DNA from: Theropithecus gelada
Taxonomy: Eukaryota > Chordata > Mammalia > Primates > Cercopithecidae
Length of the DNA: 64,000 nucleotides
Direction of reading: 5' to 3'
Assembly (NCBI RefSeq): GCF_003255815.1
Contig: NC_037673.1
Location: 88,784,980 to 88,848,979 of the forward strand
The notes beneath the pieces were generated by a model. That model was not told the origin of the DNA. It saw nothing but the letters and a program-made list of their open reading frames with translations, and did not search any database. The translations under genes were made by a program, and so were the position numbers. This document shows, one piece after another, positions 46,901 through 56,757 of the stretch; the stretch's first letter is position 1; the number at the start of each line of letters is the position of its first letter.

Positions 46901-48075
46901 TACCTGCCACTTTTCCACAGATCACTGAGGCTCTGTTCTCCCATCATTTTGTCTCTCTGTTCTTCAGTTTGGGTAAATTCTGTTCACTTTTCTTGAAGTT
47001 CACAGATTCTGCCACACTGTTCAATATGCTGTTAGGACTACTCAGTGCAGTTTTAATTCAGATATTGTGTTTTGCAGTGGAAGAATTTCCATTGGTTCTT
47101 TTGCATGTTTTCCATTTCATGCTGAGATTCCCCATATGTTCATTCATTTTGACCATCATTTCCTTTAAGTCCTTGAACACACTTACTATAGCTGTTATAA
47201 AATCCTTGTCTGCTAATTCCAAAATCTTGGCCAGTTCAGAATTCGTTTCAGTTGATGGTTTTTCTTTTGGTTATGGTTATAATGTAATGTTTCTTCACAT
47301 ATTTAATCATATTTTTATATGTTAGATATTATGAATAATAAATTGTAGGGAGTTTGGATTATATGGTCTTCTTTTAAATGGTGGATATGAGTGTAGTTCT
47401 GGCAGTCAGATAATTTATTGACAGATCCTCTTGATCTAGTCAGATGATTTTGGCTTTTTTTAGCATGGCTCTGTTTCAGTGTATTCTCTAATTGAGAGTA
47501 TGGCCTTTGCTCTAAAATGTGGTCCTTGCTCCTAAATATGGTCTTTTGGGGTGTCTCAACTAAATACTCAGATGCACAATGTAGTTCATCCACTTTGGTT
47601 GGAATAGAACTTCAGTGTCTCCTAGCACTTCATGACCTATGAGGGAGTTTCATTTGGTTTTTGTACCCAGAGTTCCACTCTGCTAGGTCTTTCAGTATAT
47701 TACCCTACACATGCATAGCTCAACCCTTGGCCAAAGACCCCAGAGGACGCTGGGACTCAACCCTTGCGGTGTTCTCCTCTCTAGAACCCTGGTCTACATA
47801 TTTCGGCCACCTTAGCAGACTTAAATTCTGACCTCTCTGCCTTATTAGCAAGACTGAAACTCTCCTTGTGGGCCTCACCTCCCTAAACCACAGTCTGGAA
47901 AGTGTCACCAGTTAGAAAGCTGGGGTGAAAATGAAGTTCAGCTCATGTCTTTGCTTCCAAGGATCACAGCCTTCTGCTGCCTATTTACAGTGCCTAAAAA
48001 AACATGTACTCATATAGTTTGTCTAGTTTTATAATTATTTGCAGCAGGAAGTTAACTCTAACACCAGTGACTCTA
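43910..48075 (-). mobile_element. Old L1 (L1M/HAL1-like), reverse, interrupted by Alu
   Basis: From left to right: the L1M 3' end ('ttttatttaggtaattcatac'), the reverse of late ORF2 (44.0-45.9 kb), then after an apparent internal gap sequence like the first ORF and the long 5' UTR of ancient L1 or HAL1 (46.05-48.07 kb: 'gtccttgtctgctaattcc', 'aaggatcacagccttctgctgcc'). No open frame survives. An Alu at 46513-46816 splits it. Without an alignment I cannot tell a single deleted L1 from two neighbouring elements. Confidence 0.72.
46513..46816 (+). mobile_element. AluY-like, full length
   Basis: Complete dimeric Alu ('ggctcggtgccatggctca' ... 'gagatcgcaccactgcac') with the AluY 'gatcatgaggtcaggag' and 'ggctaacacggtgaaacc' blocks. 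Perfect 11-bp duplication 'aagaaatttgg' at 46502-46512 and 46817-46827. Inserted into old L1 sequence. Confidence 0.94.
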
Positions 48076-49478
48076 ATATGTATAGAAATAGATATTCAAT
48101 CAACTGATAACTGATCACTTTATGATCTTGTGCCAGAGTTCGCTCCTTCTTCTTCAGTTTCCCCGTTTTATCAAAATTACAGATTTTCTGTAAGGGGTTT
48201 ACCTCCTCTAAGATCCCAAGATTCAGTAATCTTTTGCCACAGAGGTTTAAGGGTGTCTGTGGTCACAGTCTCATTTCCTTTAAATGCATAAACGGATTTA
48301 TTAAGTGCCAGTATTTGCTGTGACACTTTGACCTTTCCTAGTCAGCACAGGTGTGGTATGATTTTTGAAAAAAATAAATAAATGAATATTCTGGGGTTCC
48401 TTAAAGGCATCATATGTAACAACATTCTTACAAATCTACTACATCATTGCACTGGGGTAGAAATAAAAATCACCCCAATTTTTCTCATTTAAATTGAAAG
48501 GTTAGCACCAATTTAATCGAGGGTTGTATAGGTTAATGACTAGAATATTGGCAATGTACCTGAAGTTTCTTGAATGAGAAGGTCCTATAAAGGTAAAAGA
48601 TAATTTTCCATATGCAAATATTATAGTACTGTGTATATGTGTTGTGAGGTAGAATGAAAAGAAAAAAATTTAAAAAAAAACAGTTAATCACCTGGTATAC
48701 ATTAAAATATGCCGGGAACACACACACACGTGCACATGCACACGCACACACACACAAATACCAATTACTGTGTATGCCTTTCACAAAATGATAAAATAAA
48801 CTTGCCAGTCTTGCAAAAGACCAGGATTGATAAGCTACTTAACAAATACCCATTTCCCTTATTTACCTTTTTGTCTTTTCTTCCTTCCCTTATAGACTCA
48901 AATATAAATGTCTATATAAAGGGCTTGGGGGCAAGAAAGCTTTTGCACTTATAAAATCCTTTACTTAAAAGCTTTAACCTTTCTTTTGTCTAAGAGCAGT
49001 TGAAGGTTGTCTTGATAAACATCATGTGTGGAAAACACAACTTTTTCTTGCATTAAGCATTTTTGGTGAAATATTTTTAAACTTCATGTAGTCATTTCAG
49101 ATGATCTAAAAGAACCCCAGAGACAATAAAAGAAGAGCACATCTGTTATCCTTTCTGTTAATATAAGTGTCTGATTGTTTCACATCCCTCAAGGCATATT
49201 TCCACGTAAAACATGACAGGGAAAATGAGTAGTGATGACTGGAGTGCAATGTCTGGGTTTGTGAACATCCCACACAATGACCATCAGTCCACTTATGAGA
49301 TGATCTGCTAACAATACCAAAAATGAGCAGTGACAACCACACAGGACTGTTAAACCACAGAGATGGGCATTAGACACTGAAGGCTTGATGGAGAGAAGGA
49401 ATTTACCAACCCTGCTCCTAGGACTTGCAAGGCCTCAGGGCACAGTTCACAACACTTTTTATGTTTCTTTCTCTGCAG
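48076..49478. other. Unassigned sequence upstream of the candidate exon
   Basis: No gene or named repeat apart from the CA-rich run at 48717-48757. The last 40 bases form a pyrimidine-rich splice acceptor for the candidate exon at 49479. Confidence 0.4.
48717..48757. repeat. Imperfect (CA)n microsatellite
   Basis: CA run interrupted by 'gtg' and 'tg' units. Confidence 0.85.
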
Positions 49479-49589
49479 GGTGAGAAAACCAGTTTCAGGG
49501 CAACTTTTGACCTTGAGAGAAGCATGAGAATTTTTAGGTGTGCAGTTTTTCGAGATGGAGATGTTTTGAGGTTGCTTATAAATATGCAG
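49479..49589 (+). CDS. Candidate internal coding exon, 37 codons, gene unknown
   Basis: The left edge follows 'atgtttctttctctgcag', a strong polypyrimidine tract and AG. The right edge is 'atgcag' followed by 'gtaaag', a good donor. Between them all 37 codons are open in the frame starting at 49479, in phase 0 at both ends, so the exon can be included or skipped without a frameshift. The peptide starts GEKTSFRATFDLERS and ends RDGDVLRLLINMQ. It is balanced in charge and hydrophobicity and does not look like translated repeat. 'VFRDGD' faintly recalls the (Y/F)RNGD core of doublecortin domains, but that is weak. It lies in non-repeat DNA 200 bp before an L1. Chance combination of signals remains possible. 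Confidence 0.42.
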
Positions 49590-50221
49590 GTAAAGGAACA
49601 TCTCTGTATACAGGCAGTCCTTGCATTGCTCAATGGTTTGGAACCATAAAAATGACCAGGCAAGCTGAAATCACACATGTCATGTTAATAACCAATGGGG
49701 AAAATTATTATTGTTCTGTGACCTTTAAGATTTTTGTCAAAATGAAAAAACTGTCTCTTACTGTCAAGTGTAAATACAGAGAGAAATGAAAATAATAAAA
49801 AAAGCCTGTCCTTCCAACCAAGCAGGTGAGGGATCTCTATAAGAAGAACTACTAAACACTGCTAAAAGAAATCATAGATAACACAAACAAATGGAAAAAC
49901 TTTCCATGCTCACAGCTTGGAAAACTCAATATCACTGAAATGTCTATACTACCCAAAGCAATCTATAGATTCAACAGTATTCCTATCAAACTACCAACAT
50001 CATTTTTCACGAAATTAGAAAAAAATTCTAACATGCATATGGAACCAAAAAAGAGCTGAAATAGCCAAAGCAATCCTAAGCAAAAAGAACAAAGGCAGAC
50101 GTATCACATTGCCTGAGTTCAAGTTATATTATAAGGCTACAGTAACCAAAACAGCATGATACTTGTACAAAAACAGATGCATAGAGCACTGAGACAGGAT
50201 AGAGAACCCAGAAATAAAGCT

Positions 50222-50326
50222 GCACACCTACAAATCACACCTACAACCATCACACCCAAAATCCTAAATCACACCTACATCACAATCCTATATCACACCT
50301 CAAATCAAATCACACCTGCAACCATC
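50222..50326 (+). repeat. Degenerate tandem repeat expansion inside L1 ORF2
   Basis: Five or six copies of a core 'atcacacct(a/g)ca' spaced irregularly by 5-14 bp (about 50223, 50234, 50249, 50268, 50292, 50309). In ordinary L1 the segment occurs once, so some 90 bp were added by local duplication. Confidence 0.75.
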
Positions 50327-51081
50327 TGATCTTTGACAAAGTCAACAAAAATAAGGAATGGGGAAAGGACTTCCTATTCAATACATGGTGCTGGGATAGC
50401 TCGTTAGCCATATGCAGAAGAATGAGACTAGACCCCTACTTTTCACCATATTCAAAAATTAACTCGCGAGCAATTAAAGACTTAAATATAAGACCTCAAA
50501 CTACAAAAATCCTAGAAGAAAACCTTGGAAATATCATTTCAGACATCAGCCTCGGCAAATAATTTATGACTAAGTCCTCAAAAGCAATTGTAACCAAAAC
50601 AAAAATGACAAAGGACCTAATTAAACTAAAGAGCTTCTTCACAGTAAAAGAAACTATCAACGAATTAAACAGACAACCTACAGAATGGGAGAAAATATTT
50701 ACAAACTATGCATTTGATAAATGTCTAATATCCACAATCTATAAGGAGCTTAAACAATTCAACAAGCAAAAAACAACCCCATTAAAAAGTGGGCAAAGGA
50801 CATGAACAGACATTTCTCAAAAGAAGAAAACAAGCATATGAAAAAAAATCATCAGAGAAATGCAAATCAAAACCATGAGATGCCATTGCATACCAGTCAG
50901 AATGGCTATTAAGAAAAAGTCAAAAAATAACAGATGCTGGTGAGACTGCATAGAAAAGGGAATGTTTACACGCCATTGGTGGGAATGCAAATTGGTTTGG
51001 CTGCTGTGGAAAGCAGTTTGGAGATGTCTCGAAGAACTTAAAGCAGAACTACCATTAGACCCTACAATCCCATTACTGGAT

Positions 51082-51482
51082 TCATATACTTTGGATATTA
51101 ATATCCTCAAAATCTCATGTTGAAATATAATCCCCAATGTTGGAAGTGGGGCCTGGTGGGAAGTGTTTGGGTCATGAATGGTGTGTGGTGTTCTCCTTGT
51201 GATAATGAATGAGTTCTTATCCAGTTCATTCACATGAAATACGATTGTTTAAAAGAATTTGGAACCTCCTTCTTCTCTCTCTTACTCCCTCTCTTCCAAT
51301 GTTGACATGGCTGCTCCCTCTTTGCCTTCCACCATGAATAAAACTTCCTGAGGCCTTGCCAGAAGCTGAGCAGATGCTGGTGCCATGCTTTCTGTGTAGC
51401 CTGTAGAATTGTAAGCCAATGAAACCTCTTTTATTTATAAATTACAAGGCTTCTTTATAGCAACACAAAAATTGACTAACAC
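51082..51482 (+). mobile_element. MST-type (MaLR) solo LTR
   Basis: 'aaaatctcatgttgaaatataatccccaatg', 'gtggggcctggtgggaagtgtttgggtcatg', 'gaagctgagcagatgctggtgcc' and 'gcaacacaaaaattgactaacaca' follow the MST LTR of ancient MaLR elements. L1 sequence stops at 'ccattactgg' before it and resumes at 'gggaatatgccc' after it. The 5-bp target duplication is not clean. No coding capacity. Confidence 0.82.
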
Positions 51483-51817
51483 ATGGGAATATGCCCTAAA
51501 GAAAATAAATTGTTTTATCAAAAAGACACATCCACTCCCATGTTCATCAAAGTATTATTCACAATAGCAAGGCATGAAATCAACCTAGATGGCCATCAAC
51601 AGTGGATTGTATAAAGAAAATATGGTATATACACACTATGGAATACCATGCAGCCATAAAAAAGAATGAAATCATGTCCTTGGCAAAACATGAATGTCGC
51701 TGGAGGCCATTATCCTAAGTGAATTAACACAGGAACAGAAAACCAAATACTACATGTTCTCACTTTTAAGTGGGGGCTAAACATTGAGTACACATGGACA
51801 TAAAGATGCTCACAATA

Positions 51818-54278
51818 GGAAGTCTTAGCTAGAGCAATCGGACAAGAGAAAGAAATAAAGGGCGTCCAAATTGGAAAGGAAGAATTCAAATTATCCTTGT
51901 TTGCAGATGGTATGATCTTTTATTGGGAAAAACCTAAAGACTTCACCAAAAAGCTGTTAGAACTAATAAGCAAATTCAGTAAAGTTTCAGGATACAAAAT
52001 CAACATACATAAATCAGTAGCATTTCTATATGCCAACAGTGAACAATTTGAAAAAGAAATCAAGAAAGTACTCCCATTTACAATAGCTACAAATAAAATA
52101 AAATACCTAGAAATTAACTTAACCAAGACATGAAAGATCTCTACAATGAAAATGATAAAAACATTGATGAAAGAAATTGAAGAAAACACACACAAAAAGG
52201 AAAGATATTCCATGTTTTTTAATTGGAAGACTCAATATTGTTAAAGTATCCATAGTACCCAAAGCAATTTACAGACTTAATGTAATTCCTATAAAAATAC
52301 CAATGACATTCTTCATAGAAATAGAAAGAACAATCCTAAAATGTGTGTGGAACCACAAAAGACCCAGAATAGCCAAAGGTATCCTGACCAAAAAGAACCA
52401 AACTGGTGGAATCACATTACCTGACTTCAAATTGTACTACAGACCTATAGTAATCAAAACAGCATGGTAGTGGCATAGAAACAGACAAGTAGACCAATGG
52501 AACAGAATAGAGAACCCAGAAACAAATCATTACATCTACAGTGAACTTACTTTCAACAAAAGCACCAAGAACATACACTGAGGAAAAGACAGTCTCTTCA
52601 ATAAATGGTGCTGGAAAAATTGGATATCTATATGCAGAAGAATGAAACCAGATCCTTACCTCTCACTGTACACAAAAATCAAATCAAAATAGATTAAAAA
52701 CTTAAATCTAAAACATCAAACTATGAAACTACTAAAAGAAAACATTGGCCCAGCATTTTGGGAGGCTGAGGCAAGTGGATCACTTGAGGCCAAGAGTTCG
52801 AGACCAGCCTGGCCAACATGGCCATCTCTACTAAAAATACAAAAATTAGCTAGGCGTGGTGGCACACACCTATAATTCCAGTTACTCAGGAGGCTGAGGC
52901 ACGAGAATCGCTTGAACCCAGGAGGCAGAGGTTGCAGTGAGCTGAGATTGCACCACAGCACTCCTGCCTGGGCAACAGAGTAAGATTCTGTTTCAAAAAC
53001 ATAAAAAAAGAAAAGAAAATATTGGGAAAACCCTTCAGGACATTGGACCAGGCAAAGATTTCTTGAGTAACACACCACAAGCAAGGCAAAAATGAACAAA
53101 TGGGATTACATTAAGTTAAAAAGCTTCTGTATAGCAAAGGAAACAGTCAACAAAATGAAGATGCAACTCACAGAATCAGAGAAAATACTTACAAACTATT
53201 CATATGATAAGGGATTGATAACCAGAATATATAAGGAGCTCAAATAACTCAATAGGACAAATATAATAATCTACACCAAAAAAATTGGCAAAAGGTCTGA
53301 ACAGATGTTTTTCAAAAGAAGACACACAAATGGCAAACAGGTATATGAAAAGGTTCTCAATATCATTGATCATTAGAGAAACGCACATCAAAACTATAGT
53401 GAGATATCTCATCCCAGTTAAAATGGCTTTTATGCAAAAGACAAGCAATAACAAATACTGGCAAGGAGGTGAAGAAAAGTGAACCCTTGTACACTGTTGG
53501 TGGAAATGTAAATTAGGACACCACTATGGAGAGTGGTTTGGAGGTTCCTCAGAAATTAAAAATAGAACTACCATATGAACCAGCAATCCCACTGCTAGAT
53601 ATATACCCAAAAGAAAGAAAATCAGTTTATCAAAGAGATATCTGCACTCCCATGTTGGTTGTAGCACTATTCACAATAGCCAAGATTTGAAAGCAACCTA
53701 AATGTCCGTCAACAGATGAATGGATAAAGAAAATGTGATATGTATACACGATGGATTACTATTCAGTCATAAAAAAGAATGAGATCCTGTCATTCACAAT
53801 AACATAGATGGAACTGGAGGTCATTATGTTAAGTGGAATCAACCAGGGACAGAAAGACAACCATCACATATTCTCACTTACTTGTGGAATCTAAAAATTA
53901 AAACAATTGAACTCATGGAAATAAAAAGTAGTTACTGGAGGCTGGAAAGGGTAATGGATGGGGAGTGGGGGGAGTGGAAATGGTTAATGTACATAAAAAT
54001 AGAGTTCGACAGAATGAATAAGATCTAGTAATTGGTAGCTCAACGGGATAACTACAGTCAACAATACTTTATTGTACATTTAAAAATAACTAAAAGAGTA
54101 TACTTGGATTGTTTGTAACACAAAGAAAAGAAAATGCTTGAGATGATGGATATCCCATTTACCCTGATGTGGGTATTACACATTGTACGGCTGTATCAAG
54201 ATATCTCATTTACACTGTAAATATATACACCTATTATGTACCCACAAAAATTAAAAATGAAAATGAAAATCATCGAGA
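51818..54278 (+). mobile_element. L1 (L1MA/PB-like), 5'-truncated, nested in another L1
   Basis: Starts inside the reverse-transcriptase region ('agtcttagctagagcaatcgg' and a frame reading ELISKFSKVSGYKINIHKS at 51957-52013) and runs to an older-style 3' UTR ('gatggatatcccatttaccctga') with an impure A tail. The FADD motif reads FADG at the start of its first frame. Diverged copies of 'aaagatg....caata' flank it (51802-51817 and 54279-54294, 12 of 16 matching). It is itself split by an Alu at 52749-53010. All frames are short and broken. Confidence 0.82.
52749..53010 (+). mobile_element. Alu, 5'-truncated, inside the nested L1
   Basis: Starts at 'cccagcattttgggaggctg', missing the first 30 or so Alu bases, and has a short deletion at 'aacatggccatctctac'. 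Target duplication of 15 bp with one mismatch, 'aaaagaaaacattgg' (52734-52748) and 'aaaagaaaatattgg' (53011-53025). L1 sequence joins cleanly across it. Confidence 0.92.
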
Positions 54279-54475
54279 AAAAGATGGGAGCAATAAACTG
54301 GAGACTACTAGACAGGGGAGAGATTGAGGGGAAAAGGACAGAAAAATCCACTAGGTACTATGCTCACTACCCAGGTGATAGGATCATTCATACCCCAAAT
54401 CTCACCATCATGCAATATGTGGCAAACCTACACATGTACCCCTGAATCTAAAATAAAAGTTGAATTATTTTAAGA
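54279..54475 (+). mobile_element. L1, 5'-truncated, right part (outer element 3' end)
   Basis: Returns to the outer L1 at 'aaagatgggagcaataaactgg' and ends in 'acatgtacccctgaatctaaa' and an A-rich tail. This 3' UTR type differs from that of the inner L1, which confirms that two L1s are present. Confidence 0.82.
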
Positions 54476-54638
54476 AAAGAAAACAATAGAAAAATTAAGA
54501 TTTATTTTGTTCTGTATGATTTAAAACATTAGAAACATGGAAAATGAAAGTCTTTCCACTTTCTCCCTAGCATGGAAAAAGTCTCTCCCTGTATCATGAA
54601 ACAAACAAACAACATCTTGTGACTTTTCTGAACTTTTC

Positions 54639-54896
54639 TTTTTTTGAGACAGGTCTCACTCTGTTGCCCAGGTTTGAGTGCAGTGGCACAAACATAACTC
54701 ACTGCATCCTCGATTTCCTAGGCTCAAGCAATCTCCTGCCTCAGGCTCCTGAACATCTGGGACTACAAGCACACACCACCATACCCTGCTAATATATATC
54801 TTTTAAAGACGGAGGTCTGGCCATGTTGCCCAGGCTGGTCTCAAACTCGTAGGCTCAAGCAGTCTTCCTGCCTTCGTCTTCCAAAGTTTACCTAGT
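54639..54896 (-). mobile_element. AluJ-like, 5'-truncated
   Basis: Reverse-oriented, diverged Alu ('tttttgagacaggtctcactctg' ... 'cctgccttcgtcttccaaagt'), missing its first 25 or so bases. Flanked by an imperfect duplication, 'cttttctgaacttttc' (54623-54638) and 'ctttccgaacttttc' (54897-54911). The divergence and 'ggctcaagca' blocks suggest AluJ. Confidence 0.9.
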
Positions 54897-54911
54897 CTTT
54901 CCGAACTTTTC

Positions 54912-55387
54912 ATGGGAAGGGGCATAAGTTTCTTCTTGACTTTCTAAACCAATCTGAGTATTCTATCATTGTCCCCTACCCCTATGCTAGGATGCAATCT
55001 GAGACACACCTTCTCAGGACACATCAGCAACCCTCCAGCTTCAGCCTGATTCCTTCCTTTCTTATACAGTGTCCCTCCCTTTCCAGCAAATACTACGAGA
55101 GTAGGGGTCGGGGGATACTGGTTCTGATAATGAAGTATCCTTAGCACTCTTCCAAATCACCTTATACCTGGATCTTTCTGAAACTCAGAAGCCAAGAATT
55201 TGACTCATTTCCCATGGCTACAAAAGAGGTTCTACTACAATGACCCCTTCCCAAACAGCAGATGCTGCAAGACCCCAAGGTGAATGGAAGAAGTTCCAAA
55301 AAGAAGTAAAAGAAAACACAAAACTAATGTGTTTTCTATATTTCATCCCACAGGAAGAGAAAAAGAAACACAGTGTGATGTGGTGAC
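54912..55387. other. Unassigned sequence
   Basis: No gene or repeat recognised. Confidence 0.4.
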
Positions 55388-55628
55388 TATGAATCTATCT
55401 GCTTCTTGAATTTTAATTCAGGCTTCACCTCTAAATAGCTACTTGGCCTTGAAAATACTATTTCATGTCTTTGAGTCTCAGTTTCATCACCTGTAACACT
55501 GAGATAATAATGGTACAAACCTCCTACAGTTTTTGTGGAGATTAAATAAACTTTTTCATGAAAAAGAAAGCATTTAGCATAGAGCCCAGCAAATGGTAAC
55601 TGCTCAATAAATGTTAACCCTTGTTATT
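55388..55628 (+). repeat. MIR SINE, near full length
   Basis: 'attcaggcttcacctctaaatagctacttggcc', 'gtctcagtttcatcacctgtaac', 'gagataataatggtac', 'agcccagcaaatggtaactgctcaataaatg': all MIR blocks in order on the plus strand. Confidence 0.85.
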
Positions 55629-56156
55629 AAGAGAAACAGCCACCAGTGGATGATGGAAACTCATAATTTTGAGGTTATATATCCCCAAAATACCTTAGAA
55701 TTATGCCATTTATTCTCAGTCGGCGTTGTGATTGCCACAAGGTTTGCAAGGGACAATTGTCCTGTAATTTTGTTTTAAGCTAAAGAACCAAACCTTGCTT
55801 AGAATTCTCTTCACACAAAATGAAAGGAAGAGGATTTGCTGCTTTTTCAAAAGGACTCTATGTGATTTCACACTGCATGCATCCTGTGGTCTAGGACAGG
55901 GGCAATGAAGCACATGGATTTTAGAAAGTGTTAACAATAGAGTAAAATATTTAGAAGCCTGCCAGCAGGGCCAATCTTGCTACCTCCATGTGAACTAATG
56001 GATTGAAAGTGAGGGGTCAAGAATCACAAAAGTCTAATTTTTCCCTCTTACCTTTTGATGATTAGTATGCCCGTGGCACCCAGGAAGACATCATATCTTA
56101 CCACCTTCCATCATTTCCATTGTGTATCTGGAACCAGTCCCAGAAGAGTGTGGGGT

Positions 56157-56190
<34 letters not shown>

Positions 56191-56395
56191 ATCTATCTGT
56201 GTATACAAAGGATGGGGGCAAGGAGAAACAAATGGTTTTGAAATGAATGAATAGGATATTACTTATAGAAGCATTGAACAGGATATTGACAGTTTTTCTT
56301 AGTTTCCAGTGCAAGTGCAGCGAATCTTCCAGGTACAAAACAAAACAAAGTCAAATAAACAATTAGCATCTCCTTGGCAATTGGACTCACTTTTA
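55629..56395. other. Unassigned sequence with (GT)15
   Basis: No gene or named repeat besides the GT microsatellite. Confidence 0.4.
56159..56188. repeat. (GT)15 microsatellite
   Basis: Pure GT run, likely polymorphic in length. Confidence 0.92.
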
Positions 56396-56757
56396 TGAAC
56401 TATAGTTCATGTCCCCCCAATATTTATGATGAAATCCTACCCCTCAGTATGATGGAATTAGGAGAAGGTATCCTTAGGAGGTGATTAGGTCATGAGAATG
56501 GGGCCCTTATACATGGGATTAGTGCACTTATTAGAAGAGACTAAAGAGCTTGCTTCTTCCCTCTGCTCTAGCCCATGGAGGATACAGCAAGAAGACAGCT
56601 ATCTGCAAGCCAGGAGAGGGCCCTCACCAGAAACCTGGTCTGCTGGTGCCTTGATCTCAGACTTCCCAGACTCTAGCACTGTGAGAAATAAATGTCTACT
56701 GGTTAAAGCCACCCGGTCTATGGTATTCAGTTATTACAGCTGGAACTGACTAAGCCA
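56396..56757 (+). mobile_element. MLT1A-like solo LTR
   Basis: 'ttaggaggtgattaggtcatgag', 'gggattagtgcacttattagaagag', 'ggccctcaccagaaacctgg', 'ctggtgccttgatctcagac', 'ccacccggtctatggtattc' and 'ggaactgactaagcc' match the MaLR LTR type seen in reverse at 8981-9347. No clear 5-bp duplication at these ends. Confidence 0.8.

Larger units (their letters stand above)
49795..51817 (+). mobile_element. L1, 5'-truncated, left part (outer element of a nest)
   Basis: Plus-strand L1 beginning inside ORF2 after the reverse-transcriptase core ('gatctctataagaagaac') and running through the C-terminal part of ORF2 into the 3' UTR. It is broken by an MST-type LTR (51082-51482). At 51817 a second L1 begins. 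The last bases of this copy return at 54279. A block of short repeats at 50222-50326 is not normal L1 sequence. Open frames such as 50566-50805 are ORF2 scraps. Confidence 0.85.

Noticed and set aside
49212..49313. Short ATG frame of 32 codons beginning MTGKMSSDDW, upstream of the candidate exon
   Set aside because: It looks protein-like but ends in TAA before any donor and cannot splice in frame to 49479. Most likely coincidence.
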